Below, one piece after another: positions 16,747 to 25,755 of a DNA stretch of 64,000 bases. The stretch spans positions 1 through 64,000 of the forward strand of contig DASZZM010000015.1 of assembly GCA_035544895.1 (NCBI GenBank), written 5' to 3'. Origin of the DNA: JASLEW01 sp035544895. GTDB taxonomy: Bacteria; Acidobacteriota; Thermoanaerobaculia; Multivoradales; UBA5704. The notes under the pieces were generated by a model. It saw only the letters and a program-made list of their open reading frames with translations. It did no database searches and was not told the origin of the DNA. Both the position numbers and the translations under genes were made by a program. How positions within the stretch are numbered: position 1 is the first letter of the stretch; every line of letters begins with the position of its first letter.

Positions 16747-17310
16747 GTGCCCACCAAAGATATTCATCTCTTCGACAGGTCCAACCAGGCCCTTCAGGTC
16801 ACTGGAATACGGCTCGAGCTCTTTGATGCCGTGTACGGCACCCTTCTCGCCAGCGACAACTCCAAGCTCCTGTCGTCGGGCGATTGGGGGGTGCAGTTAT
16901 CGTTCGTGTCGAGTTCCCATCCACTCGACATTTATGTCAATGATCCATCGTATCGATATCCCGGCAATGCGTTACGCTCCCTCAACGGTCAGCTGTCGGG
17001 GAAGGTTGAAATCGACCTGCTCAAGCTTCCACCGGGACCTGGAGGGCAGGCGCCGCCCTCCGGGCTAGTGACCGCCGGATCACTTTCGAGGTTGGTGGAG
17101 AATGGCATTTTTTGGAATCAGCAAGAAAAGGCTGCTACTTGGAACTTGATATTCAACTATCTGAACATTTTCGTGCCCTGGCTGAGCAGGATCGACCAAC
17201 TGCAAGACCTTGGCAAGGTGGCGCAAAACTGGCAGAGCGCACTGGAGCGCCTTGGGATTGACGCTGCACTGTTGGGTATCGGTCGTGAAGGGATAGGAGC
17301 TGGTGCGTGA
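16747..17310 (+). CDS. Small partner of the nucleosidase, unknown
   Basis: A 187-residue protein started at the GTG at 16747, ten bases after the nucleosidase stop, with TAGGAG (16734-16739) upstream. The first ~95 residues read like a carboxypeptidase-regulatory or transthyretin-type beta sandwich (IHLFDRSNQALQVTGIRLEL, DWGVQLSFVSS, PLDIYVNDPSYRYPG). A Pro/Gly linker then leads to helices (TWNLIFNYLNIFVPWLSRID and QNWQSALERLGID). Such a fold often binds ligands or partner proteins. It could be the sensor or inhibitor of the nucleosidase. No named family is recognised. Confidence 0.6.
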   Translation: MPTKDIHLFDRSNQALQVTGIRLELFDAVYGTLLASDNSKLLSSGDWGVQLSFVSSSHPLDIYVNDPSYRYPGNALRSLNGQLSGKVEIDLLKLPPGPGGQAPPSGLVTAGSLSRLVENGIFWNQQEKAATWNLIFNYLNIFVPWLSRIDQLQDLGKVAQNWQSALERLGIDAALLGIGREGIGAGA

Positions 17311-17494
17311 GGAGGCGGCGGGAGGACGAGCTTGAGCCCCGTGCGCCGCTGCCGCCTCGCCCCTGGCATTCAGAAGACTGAGAAGAAAGACTGGGTGCAC
17401 CTCCCTCCTTGCCAGGGAGTCAGGTTCCTATAGCTGCGCACCAAGAGCGGCAGACACCGATTGACGCAGCATTCCGTCCCGGCGAGCGCTACCT

Positions 17495-18271
17495 TCATTT
17501 CGTCGGGCCTGAACCTGCCCCCGCCAAGACCTTTCCTTCATGCGGGAACAGCTTCGATCTGATTACGCTCCCCGTAAACCCGAAGAAGACGACAGTGCGA
17601 TAAAAAACGAGCGTATAGACTCCTTCCCTCTCGTCTTTAGAGAGGAGGACTCGGCGAAAGAGGAACGTCCCGTTACCGATGCTCGCAAGGGGCGAGGTAA
17701 GCTCGTGAAAGGCCTGCAACGACGAGGGTGGCATCAGGGCGCTCGATACAGGCCATTCGAGAGCGAGCACGCTGCCGCTTAGGTGTCGGTAGAGGCCACG
17801 TACGATCCTGTTGGCGATTCCGTGAAGGCGAGCCGGATCCTGCAACATCACGGGAGCATGCCCCACGAAGTCGTCACCGACTCGTAGTTCGGCGGTCTTG
17901 AGATGCTCGAGAATGTCTGCTTTGAATCGGGCGCTTTCGGGCCGATGAATCCCTCGCAGGACGGGCCCGATCCACACTTTGTGTGCCTGCCGGTCCTCGT
18001 AGGCTGCTGCGGTCATGCACAGCCTGAAGTACTCGTCATCCTTTGAAAACGAGCGATTGCAGGTCCCATGCGTAGGTACCGTGATCAATCCCTTCCGGTC
18101 CTCGGGCGCGAAAAGATTCTTCGGTGGCACGTGGTCCATGCTGTCCGATCCCGGCTTCCCGCAGAGGTAGCAGAGCCCATCCTCGATCTGATCCAGTTCG
18201 AGATCTTTCACTTGTGACTTCGTTTTCGTGCGCATCCCGGAAGGACTGGCAAGACCGAGCCGACATCTCAT
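17495..18271 (-). CDS. HNH-type nuclease-like protein
   Basis: About 258 residues from the ATG at 18271; a TTG at 18301 or an ATG at 18235 are alternatives, and none has a strong ribosome-binding site. The N-terminal third has the treble-clef/HNH pattern: LCYLCGKPGSDSMDHVPPKN with a CxxC pair and D-H-V-P-P-K, then THGTCNRSFSKDDEYF with the Cys-Asn of the third element. HNH proteins of this layout (C-x-x-C...DHVPPK...CN) cut DNA in restriction and phage-defence systems. The C-terminal two-thirds is an unidentified alpha/beta region. It converges with the nucleosidase operon. G+C is lower than in the mobilisation genes to its right. Confidence 0.65.
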   Translation of the reverse strand: MRCRLGLASPSGMRTKTKSQVKDLELDQIEDGLCYLCGKPGSDSMDHVPPKNLFAPEDRKGLITVPTHGTCNRSFSKDDEYFRLCMTAAAYEDRQAHKVWIGPVLRGIHRPESARFKADILEHLKTAELRVGDDFVGHAPVMLQDPARLHGIANRIVRGLYRHLSGSVLALEWPVSSALMPPSSLQAFHELTSPLASIGNGTFLFRRVLLSKDEREGVYTLVFYRTVVFFGFTGSVIRSKLFPHEGKVLAGAGSGPTK

Positions 18272-18365
18272 TGTGAGACCAAGATATGGTCCCAGTCCCA
18301 AAGAGTCGGCCTACGTCGACTGCACAGTATAATGCGGTTTGAGTCGAGGTTTTGCCCGAGCCGAA

Positions 18366-20504
18366 TCAAAGAGGCTCGTAGCGCGATGCCATCAACCCGC
18401 CGAATCCTCCGATCTCCGCCCCCTCTGAGCCGTGAGGCGCAACATACGCCTCCCCCTCCCCCCACTCCCACTCCCTCTCCACCCGATCCGACCTCGCCGG
18501 CGGCGCCACCGCGCACCTCTCCGCCAGCCGCCCGTCCCGCCAGTACGGCACCCGCCGCCCTCTGATAGGCGCATGCCCCGAGGTGAACACCAGCGCCTCC
18601 CCGTCCGGCAGCCGCCGCACCTCTTCTGAGGTCAGCAACGGCCGCCCGACCTCCTGCTGCGAGACCGTAGTCTTCCGCGGCGTCACCGCCACCGACGCCC
18701 CCGAGAGCGACCGCTTGACCAGGTTGACCGTCATCTGCCCGGTCATCTTGCTCAGCAGCTCGGCCGTCTCGACGTCGGCCGGCGCAAACGCCACCTGCAC
18801 CGGGCAGTTGGCGGTGATCGACTGGTGCTGGCCGTAGATGTCGTAGAGCTGCGAGAGCGACTGGATCGACAGGTACACCCGGATCCCATATCCCCGCAGG
18901 TAGGCCATCGCCCGTCCGAAGAAGTCGAGCTTGCCGAGCACGGCAAACTCGTCGAGCAGCAGCAGCAGCGGCCGCCGCCCCGCCGGCCGCCCGCCGTCCG
19001 GCGCGAAATCCAGCCGCTCGGTCAGCCGCCGGCAGAGCTGATTGAGCAGGATCCTCAGCAGCCCGCGCAGCCGGTCGAGCTCGGCCGGCGACAGCGCGAT
19101 GTAGAGCGACATGGGCCGCTCGCCGAAGACCAGGTCCTCGGCCGTGAAGTCGCTCGCCGCGGTGTTGCCGGCGAGGATCGGGTCGCGGAACAGGTCGAGC
19201 CGCGACTGCGCGTTGCCGATCACCCCCGAGGCGGTGCGCGGATCGAGGTCGAGGATCGAGCGCGCGGTCGCCGCCACCACCGGATGGGTCGGCGTCGGCT
19301 CGCCGCTGCCTGCCTCGACCCAGCCCATCTCGAGCTCGGGGTCGTGGTGGGTGTGGAGCATGGCGTCGAGGGTCTGCGCGATCGGCCGCCGCGGGTCCGA
19401 CAGCAGCCGCGCGCAGCCGGCCAGGCTCTTGTCGCGCTCGGCGTAGAGGACGTGGAGGATGCTCCCCACCAGCAGGGCGTGCGACGCCTGCTCCCAGAAC
19501 GACCGCGGCCGGTCCCGCCCCTCGGGGTCGACCAAGACGTCGGCCACGCTCTGGGCGTACTTGACGTCCTCGGGGCCGCGCGGGATGACCAGCAGCGGGT
19601 TGTAGCCCGCCGCGCTGCCGTTGGCGCAGGCGGGATCGAAGCGCACGCAGACGTTGCCGAGCTTCTCCCGCCGGTAGCCCGCGGTGCGGTGCCACAGCTC
19701 GCCCTTGACGTCGAGGACGACGATCGATCCGGGCCATTCGAGCAGGGTCGGGATGACCAGGCAGGTGCTCTTGCCCGACCCCGAGGGCGCAAACGCCAGC
19801 ACGTGGCGGTCGCGCCGGTCGCGCAGGCGGTGGAGCCGCCCGCGCCGGTCCTCCCAGGCGCCCACCACCACCCCCTCGCCGCCCTGGCCCAGGAGGCCGG
19901 TCGCGGCGACCTCCCGCGCCGACGCCCAGTGGCTCGAGCCGTGCGTGTCGCCCTCCTCGCGGTAGTCGCGCAGCCGCAGCAGCGCGTAGCCGACCGTGCT
20001 CGCGCACAGCCCGCAAAGCGTCACCCGCAGCAGCGTCTGCGCCCGCCGCACGTCGCCGCCGAGCGCCGCCACTCCTTGATAGCGCTGCGACCAGCGCAGG
20101 AAGGCCGCCGGCGAGTAGACCGGCCCGAGCGCCGCGAGGTAGAGCGCCAGCAGCAGGGGAGGCGCGAGCGCCGGCGCCGGCCACCACCGGCGCAGCCGCC
20201 GCACCGCGAGCGGCAGCGCCGCCGCCGCGGTTGCCCCGACCGCGAGCGCCAGCACTCCCCAGCGGGGATACCCTGCCGCCGCCGGCCCCGCGGCCGTCTG
20301 CGCCGCCCCTGGCGCTGGCAGCCAGGGCGCCCCGAGCTCGGGCAGGTGATACCAGCGGCCCGCAAGATAGCTCCCTCCGGCCAGCAGGCTCGCCACCACG
20401 TCCAGCCCCAGCCAGACGAGCGTGGTCAGCAGCACCGACTGCACCCGCGCCTGGCTGTAGGTGGGGAGCCGGTACAGAGTCTCGCCGGGCCTGCCGCCGC
20501 TCAT
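18366..20504 (-). CDS. VirD4/TraG-type type IV coupling protein
   Basis: A 712-residue membrane ATPase started at the ATG at 20504, with GAAGGGAAGGT upstream. The N-terminus has four hydrophobic spans (about residues 22-50, 82-100, 112-130 and 158-176). The ATPase domain follows: Walker A GSGKST at 242-247, the family signature IVVLDVKGELW just after, and Walker B LLLLLDEFAVLG. VLSIQSLSQLYDIYG-type and ANCPVQVAFAPADVETAELL strings are typical of TraG/VirD4 motor domains. It should dock relaxosome and protein substrates at an inner-membrane channel and pump them. It is the last gene of the minus-strand cluster. No channel (VirB) genes accompany it here. Confidence 0.92.
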   Translation of the reverse strand: MSGGRPGETLYRLPTYSQARVQSVLLTTLVWLGLDVVASLLAGGSYLAGRWYHLPELGAPWLPAPGAAQTAAGPAAAGYPRWGVLALAVGATAAAALPLAVRRLRRWWPAPALAPPLLLALYLAALGPVYSPAAFLRWSQRYQGVAALGGDVRRAQTLLRVTLCGLCASTVGYALLRLRDYREEGDTHGSSHWASAREVAATGLLGQGGEGVVVGAWEDRRGRLHRLRDRRDRHVLAFAPSGSGKSTCLVIPTLLEWPGSIVVLDVKGELWHRTAGYRREKLGNVCVRFDPACANGSAAGYNPLLVIPRGPEDVKYAQSVADVLVDPEGRDRPRSFWEQASHALLVGSILHVLYAERDKSLAGCARLLSDPRRPIAQTLDAMLHTHHDPELEMGWVEAGSGEPTPTHPVVAATARSILDLDPRTASGVIGNAQSRLDLFRDPILAGNTAASDFTAEDLVFGERPMSLYIALSPAELDRLRGLLRILLNQLCRRLTERLDFAPDGGRPAGRRPLLLLLDEFAVLGKLDFFGRAMAYLRGYGIRVYLSIQSLSQLYDIYGQHQSITANCPVQVAFAPADVETAELLSKMTGQMTVNLVKRSLSGASVAVTPRKTTVSQQEVGRPLLTSEEVRRLPDGEALVFTSGHAPIRGRRVPYWRDGRLAERCAVAPPARSDRVEREWEWGEGEAYVAPHGSEGAEIGGFGGLMASRYEPL

Positions 20505-20637
20505 CGCCGACCTTCCCTTCCCGTAGAGGCTCCGGTCAACTGCCCTCACATCGTGCGCTGCCGGCTGAAGCGTCTCGCCGCCCTGCCGCTCATCGCCAAC
20601 CTTGCTTCCTCCCTCCACGCGCCTGCCGCAGCGCCCC

Positions 20638-21294
20638 TCAGCGCCGCGCCTCCGGCCTCGCCCTCGCCGGCCCGCTCCCCGCTGCCCCCCGTGCCAACGC
20701 CAGCCCTACCAGCGATTCCGTCCACACCGGCGAAAGGACTCCCCGCACGCTCCCCGCCGGCACGGGGCCGAAGTACCGGCTATCGAACGAGCGCGGGTGC
20801 GGCGAGAACAGCCACACCTCTCCGCCCCCCAGCCGCCAGCGCCCGCGCGCCAGGTGGGGGAGTGGCCGCCCGGCGCGGTCGGCGGCCTGCGCCGCCGAGC
20901 CGGCGACCGGCCGCCCGTTGACCACTAGTAGCCCCACCTCCCGCACCTCGACCCAATCGCCCTCCGCGGCGAGCACGATCTTGCCCAGCGGCTTGACGCC
21001 GCCCGGGCAGTCGCCGCGCGGCAGGTAGCCCCGGCCGCCCGCGAGCTCGCCCGCCCAGCGCGGAGCGCACGCCAGCACCAGACAGCCCCGGCAAGCCGGC
21101 CCCCGCTCCAGCCGGTACAGTCCGCGCGGCAGGCTGGCGCTGGTGTTGATCCACCAGCCCGCGGCCCCGGCGGCCGCCCCGATCCCGCCCGCGGCCGCCG
21201 CCAGTGCCAGCGCGACCGCCACCCTTCGCCGCGCGCGAGGCCGCTTCCCGCTCACCCCGTCTCCGCAGCCCGCCGCTCCTTCCGCGCGCCACAC
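20638..21294 (-). CDS. TraF-type conjugation signal peptidase (S26 family)
   Basis: 218 residues from a GTG at 21294 with GAGGA upstream; an internal GTG at 21255 with GGAG is also possible. After a basic N-terminus and one membrane span (about residues 25-48), NTSASLPRGLYRLE carries the candidate nucleophile Ser54 in the TraF/S26C pattern. PLGKIVLAAEGDWVEV carries the candidate general base Lys105, and PHPRSFDSRYFGPV is the conserved C-terminal box. TraF peptidases process or circularise conjugative pilins. Finding it next to the coupling protein and relaxase matches plasmid transfer clusters, although no pilin gene is visible. Confidence 0.88.
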   Translation of the reverse strand: MWRAEGAAGCGDGVSGKRPRARRRVAVALALAAAAGGIGAAAGAAGWWINTSASLPRGLYRLERGPACRGCLVLACAPRWAGELAGGRGYLPRGDCPGGVKPLGKIVLAAEGDWVEVREVGLLVVNGRPVAGSAAQAADRAGRPLPHLARGRWRLGGGEVWLFSPHPRSFDSRYFGPVPAGSVRGVLSPVWTESLVGLALARGAAGSGPARARPEARR

Positions 21295-21394
21295 CGCGGT
21301 CCTCGCTCCTCTCTTCTCGGCAACCCGCCGCCCGCCGCCTCATCACTCGCCACAACTGGCCATTCCTCTTCGACACCCCCGCCGTGGACGCCCC

Positions 21395-24300
21395 TCACGG
21401 CTCGTGCGCGTAGTCCCGCGCCGCCTGGAGCGCCAGCATCGCCGTCCAGGTGGCCGCCGCGGTCGCCGCCATCAGCAGGAACCTGTTCGACCACACCTGC
21501 GGCGTCGCCGCCCCCGGCTTGCGTCCCCGCGCCAGCGCCCGCGCCACCTCCTTCGGCTTGATCCCCTGGCGCGCCGCCTGCGCCGCCCAGACGGCGATTG
21601 CCCGCTGCGGCCTGTCGTGGAATCTGTCCTGGCGCAGGTAGACGGCGACCGGCAGCAACCGCCCTTCCGGGCCGCGCGTGTGGATCCTTGTCAGCCGCTC
21701 GACCTCCGCGGCCGAGCTCTGATAGCGGGTCAGCGCGCCACCCAGCCGGTCCCCCGTCCCCTTCGGGACCGGTCCCGCCGCGGCGCCGCGCCGGCGCCGC
21801 CAGCGCAGCAGGCGAGCAACCTCCCGGAGCAGCGCGCGGTAGTCGGCGCGAAACCGGCGCAGGGCATCGGCCAGACTGCCCTTCGCCGTGTCCTCCGTAA
21901 CCCTCGCACTACCTCCCGCTTCGCGCGCCCCTGGCGAAGTGCCCATCCCCGCGCCCTCCGCATCGGCCGCCGCCCCTGCCGTGGCTGGCGCCGTCGCGCC
22001 GCCGCTCCTCGCCGCGAGCAACAGAGCCTCGCGCCGCAGCCGTGCCACCGTCTCCGGCGTGAGGTCGCCCGCCGACACCCGCGCGAGCAGCCGCTCGAGC
22101 GCGCCCGGCGCCGCCGGGTCGCGGAAACCCGCCAGCCCCGCCGGCCCGTCCAGCCGCTCGGCCAGCACGCCCTCGGCCTGCTGGTAGCGCCCGAGCGCCG
22201 CCCGCCAGCGCTCGAGGACGAAAGGCGGGGGAGCCGTGTGCTGCCAGCGCACCAGCTCGCCGAGGGCGCCGCGCAGCTCCAGGCGCGCCCCGCGCATCTC
22301 GTCGTCGAGCGCGCCGTCGGCGAGCGCCTGGCGCCGCGACAGGTCGCGCTCGAGCGCCGCCGCCACCTCGGCCACCGTGGCGGTCCGCAGCGCAGCGCGC
22401 CTCTCCCGCAGCCGGGCGTAGCGCTCGAGGTTTTCGCGGCTGGGCTCTCGTTCCAGCCGCCGCTCCCATCGCGCGAGGTCGCGCCCCAGCCTCTCGGCCT
22501 CGAGCTCGGCGACCCTGCCCTCGAGCGGCCACAGGCGCTGCTCGATCTCCGAGGCCCCGGCAAGCAGCGCCAGATACCGCCGCCGCGGCCCGCTCTCCGC
22601 CCCCGCCCGCTCCGCGCCCTGGCGCTCCGCACGCTCGAGCCCCGCCGCGACCTGATCGCCCAGCAGCGCCAGCCGCCGCACCTCGCGGCGCAGGTCGAAC
22701 TCATGCCCCTCCAAAGCCAGCGCCGCCACCATCTTGGCTCCGAACACGGCCGCGTACCCGGCAGCCGCCTCCGGCCCGGCATGCGCGCGCTCCGCCACCC
22801 GCGCGGCGCTTTCCCGGAAAGCGGCCAGCAGTGCGGCTTTGCGCTCGTCGTGCCCCGCCTCGACCGCGGGCGCCGGCCCCTGCGTCCCGAGCCCGAGCCG
22901 CGCCGACAGCAGCTCGGCCAGCGCCTCCCACGCCTGCACCTGCGCCGGCGCCGCCTCTGCCGCCGCCTCCCGGCGCGTCGCCTCGACCGGTGGGCCCGCC
23001 GCCGGCGACGCAGCCAGCGGAGAAGCCAGCCCCGGCGGGGCCTGCTCCCACCCACCCGCCGCCAGCTCCTCCTCCCACCGCGCCACCGCCCCCTCCGGTT
23101 CTTTCCCCGGCGCCAGCCCGCGCCCGAGCTCGAAGCCGCGCAGCTCCTCGCGCAGCGTGCGCAACGCCACTTCCGCCTCGGCCACCTCCGCCGGGTCCGG
23201 CCCGCCCACGCCCCGTCCCGCCGCGAGCCCGGCCAGACGCTGCCGCGCCCCGAGCACCGCGCCGCGCAGCTCGACGTAATCGGCCAGGTCCTCGAGCCGC
23301 AGCGCCGCCGGCAGCGGCGCCTGCCCGGCCAGGTCCTCGGCCGGCGCCTCCGCCTCGCGCAGCCGCCGGTAGCTGCCAAGGAGCCTCTCCTCGGTCGCGT
23401 CGGCCGTCTCCGGCGTCACCTGCGCCAGCGCCGCGCGCGCCTCGGCATGGGCATCGCGCGCCATCGCCAGCGCAAGCGCCGCCACCTCGCCGCCCCGGCG
23501 CTCGAGCGGCAGCGCCAGCCCGCGCCCCCGTTGCTCCCGCCGCCAGGCCTCCTCGAGCTCGCGGGCCAGGCGCTCTCCGTCCGCGCCGAGCGCCGCCACC
23601 TCGCGCTCGACCTGCGCCGCGAGCCTCCTCTCCTCGGCCTCCCGGCGCGCCGCCGCGCCCACCTCGCGCGCCGGCGCCAACGGCGTCCCGGCCGCCTCTT
23701 CCAGCGTCATGAACGGCGCGCGGCGGTAGCCCGCCGCCTGCTGCAGCATCGGCGAGGTGAACCCGGCCAGGTGCCCGTAGGCGCCCTCGACCGGCGGCGC
23801 GCTCGCCCGCAGCTGCTTCGCCAGCTCCTGGTCGAGAGCGCGCTTCTCCTCGCCCCCCAAAGCCGCGGCCGCACGGAACCACAGCTCGCGTCCGCCGTCG
23901 ACGCTGCGGATGACTACCGCTGGCGTCAACCCTGCCTTGCGGGCCGCCAGAAGCGCCGGCCGCGGCACGCCCGCAAAGATGCTGAACCGTCCCTCCTCGG
24001 CCGGCCGCAGGAGCACCTCGCCGCCCGCCGCGTTCTCGTGCTTGAGCCAGGGGACCGCGCGGGCGATCTGCTCGGCCGTCCGCCGCCGCCGCAGGTAGCG
24101 CTGCGTGCCGCTCCGGGCATCGAGGATCAGCAAGTCGTAGTGCGCCCCACCCAGCGCCCGCAGCTGCTCGACCACCTGCCCGGTCGTCCGGTCGGCGGTT
24201 GGGGAGGGGAGGGCCGGCGACGGCGCACCCGCCGCACCGGAGCCCGTGTTCTCCACCTCCGCCGAGGCAAACCCTCGCTCCGGAGCCCTCTCTTCGACTG

Positions 24301-25549
24301 CGGACCTCCCGTCTCTGCGCTCGGACATCGCAACCTCCACGATCTGCGCCTCGACGCGGCCGGGCGGGTCGGCACCCACCGCGGACACGTCCAGCCCGGC
24401 AATCTCGACGCTTTCGGCCTCGGGGTAACCGGACCGGTTGAGCCCGGCCGCGGGCGCGCCCCGCATGGCAACCTCCAGGCCTTCGACGTCGGGGTCGGGC
24501 GCGTCAGGCCCGGCCGCCCGCGCGCCCTCCATGGCCACCTCCACGCCCTCGGCGTCGGCGTCGCCGTGTGGGTATGGGCTGGCCGCGGGCCCGCCCCCCT
24601 CGCTGGATCCGGGCCAGGCATCGAAGCCCGCTGCTGGCGACCCCTCCGTCTCGGCCATATCAGCCATCTCGGCCATCCCGGCCATCTCAGCCATGGCGGC
24701 CTCCGCAACCGGCACCCCCTCGCCCACCCTTCCTTCCGCCGCCGCCCCCTCCTCGCCCTGCCGGAACCGCTCGCGCGCCGCCGCCAGCACCGGCAGGTCG
24801 CGGCTCCGCAGGTAGGTGATCCCGAGCGTCCGCTGCACCCCCGTCCAGCCGTACGCCGCGCCCAAACGCGAGCCGCGGAACGTCATCCCGTCGAGCCGGT
24901 AGCTCAGCCCCGACACCTGGCCGTTGCCCGCGATCCGCGCCAGCACCCCGACGCCCTGCCGCTCGAGCTCCGCCACGAACCCCGCGAGTCCGGAGCTGCC
25001 CCGCGCCGCCGCGGCCACCGCCTGCTGCAGCCGCCGCCGCACCGACTCTCCGCCGCCGCGCCCGAGCGCCTTGCTCTCCGCCTGCCCCGCCGGCTTCTCC
25101 CGCGGCCTGTACGGCACCACGCGCAACCCGTAGTCCTGCTCGATCCGCCGGCAGATCGCCATCGCGCGGTAGTAGTCGTTGCCCTCGCTCACCACCTCGT
25201 TGTAGTAGCTCACCCGCGAGGCGACGATGTGGATGTGCTCGCACTCGGCGTCCCGGTGCCGGTAGACCACGTAGGGCGCGTCGCCAAACCCCATCCCGGC
25301 CATCATCCGCTCGGCCACCACGTTCCACTGCTCGACGCTCAGGCTCTCCTCCGGCGGCAGCCGCAGCGGCAGGTGCACCACCGCCCGCGTCAGCCCCGGC
25401 CGCAGCCGCCGCACGAACCCGAACTCCCGCGCCAGCTCCCGCGGCGTCGTCCCCTCCATGTTGCCGCCGATTAACTCCGCTCCCGCTTTTTCGGCAACGT
25501 AGTTGAGCACCCCGCGAAACCCCCGCCCTTTGATGATGCGGTTGATCAC
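21395..25549 (-). CDS. MOBP-type relaxase with RepB-primase-like domain and paralogue-type C-terminal region
   Basis: A 1384-residue protein with a GTG start. Residues 1-250 are the relaxase: GFRGVLNYVAEKAG with candidate nicking Tyr17, and YRHRDAECEHIHIVASRV with His98, His105 and His107 as the metal-binding triad. LDGMTFRGSRLGAAYGWTGV is also typical of the MOBP/VirD2 group. Residues 283-415 are a linker with imperfect repeats. Residues about 457-570 resemble the RepB primase domain (YDLLILDARSG, VPWLKHENAAGGEVLLRP, LTPAVVIRSVDGG). The long Ala/Glu/Arg coiled-coil C-terminal half is homologous to the three neighbouring large proteins and ends in their common 87-residue module (1298-1384). 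It nicks and leads DNA transfer; the primase part may prime the complementary strand. Confidence 0.9.
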   Translation of the reverse strand: MINRIIKGRGFRGVLNYVAEKAGAELIGGNMEGTTPRELAREFGFVRRLRPGLTRAVVHLPLRLPPEESLSVEQWNVVAERMMAGMGFGDAPYVVYRHRDAECEHIHIVASRVSYYNEVVSEGNDYYRAMAICRRIEQDYGLRVVPYRPREKPAGQAESKALGRGGGESVRRRLQQAVAAAARGSSGLAGFVAELERQGVGVLARIAGNGQVSGLSYRLDGMTFRGSRLGAAYGWTGVQRTLGITYLRSRDLPVLAAARERFRQGEEGAAAEGRVGEGVPVAEAAMAEMAGMAEMADMAETEGSPAAGFDAWPGSSEGGGPAASPYPHGDADAEGVEVAMEGARAAGPDAPDPDVEGLEVAMRGAPAAGLNRSGYPEAESVEIAGLDVSAVGADPPGRVEAQIVEVAMSERRDGRSAVEERAPERGFASAEVENTGSGAAGAPSPALPSPTADRTTGQVVEQLRALGGAHYDLLILDARSGTQRYLRRRRTAEQIARAVPWLKHENAAGGEVLLRPAEEGRFSIFAGVPRPALLAARKAGLTPAVVIRSVDGGRELWFRAAAALGGEEKRALDQELAKQLRASAPPVEGAYGHLAGFTSPMLQQAAGYRRAPFMTLEEAAGTPLAPAREVGAAARREAEERRLAAQVEREVAALGADGERLARELEEAWRREQRGRGLALPLERRGGEVAALALAMARDAHAEARAALAQVTPETADATEERLLGSYRRLREAEAPAEDLAGQAPLPAALRLEDLADYVELRGAVLGARQRLAGLAAGRGVGGPDPAEVAEAEVALRTLREELRGFELGRGLAPGKEPEGAVARWEEELAAGGWEQAPPGLASPLAASPAAGPPVEATRREAAAEAAPAQVQAWEALAELLSARLGLGTQGPAPAVEAGHDERKAALLAAFRESAARVAERAHAGPEAAAGYAAVFGAKMVAALALEGHEFDLRREVRRLALLGDQVAAGLERAERQGAERAGAESGPRRRYLALLAGASEIEQRLWPLEGRVAELEAERLGRDLARWERRLEREPSRENLERYARLRERRAALRTATVAEVAAALERDLSRRQALADGALDDEMRGARLELRGALGELVRWQHTAPPPFVLERWRAALGRYQQAEGVLAERLDGPAGLAGFRDPAAPGALERLLARVSAGDLTPETVARLRREALLLAARSGGATAPATAGAAADAEGAGMGTSPGAREAGGSARVTEDTAKGSLADALRRFRADYRALLREVARLLRWRRRRGAAAGPVPKGTGDRLGGALTRYQSSAAEVERLTRIHTRGPEGRLLPVAVYLRQDRFHDRPQRAIAVWAAQAARQGIKPKEVARALARGRKPGAATPQVWSNRFLLMAATAAATWTAMLALQAARDYAHEP
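24652..24696. repeat. 9-bp tandem repeat in the relaxase linker
   Basis: Five 9-bp units of the form CGGCCATCT/CAGCCATCT run head to tail. On the minus strand they encode repeated Met-Ala-Glu/Gly/Asp triplets at about residues 286-300 of the relaxase. The unit keeps the frame. Beyond it (24300-24560) lie longer imperfect repeats encoding the elements EGVEVAMEGARAAG, EGLEVAMRGAPAAG and related copies. Confidence 0.85.
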
Positions 25550-25755
25550 CTCCCGCTCCCTCCGCCTCCCGCGCTTGTTCTTCCGCTCGGCGACCTCCCC
25601 GGCTCGGTGGCGTCGCTACCAGTACGCCGAAGCGCCGCCCGCACGGCAATTTCCGCTCACCACCCCGCGACGGCGCCGCAGACGCCGCTTCGCGTCGCCG
25701 GCGGCGGCTGCTCTCAATCTTCAAATTCGTTGAATTTCGCACCGGGGCCGCGCCC

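Noticed and set aside
15603..17310. Calling the nucleosidase pair CBASS or Thoeris
   Set aside because: No CD-NTase, TIR or SLOG gene is adjacent; the partner is not a known sensor of those systems.
21143..25474. Very long open frame on the plus strand opposite the relaxase
   Set aside because: Its product is Arg/Pro/His-rich without domains. It mirrors the minus-strand relaxase, which has clear motifs. Long antisense frames are expected at this G+C.
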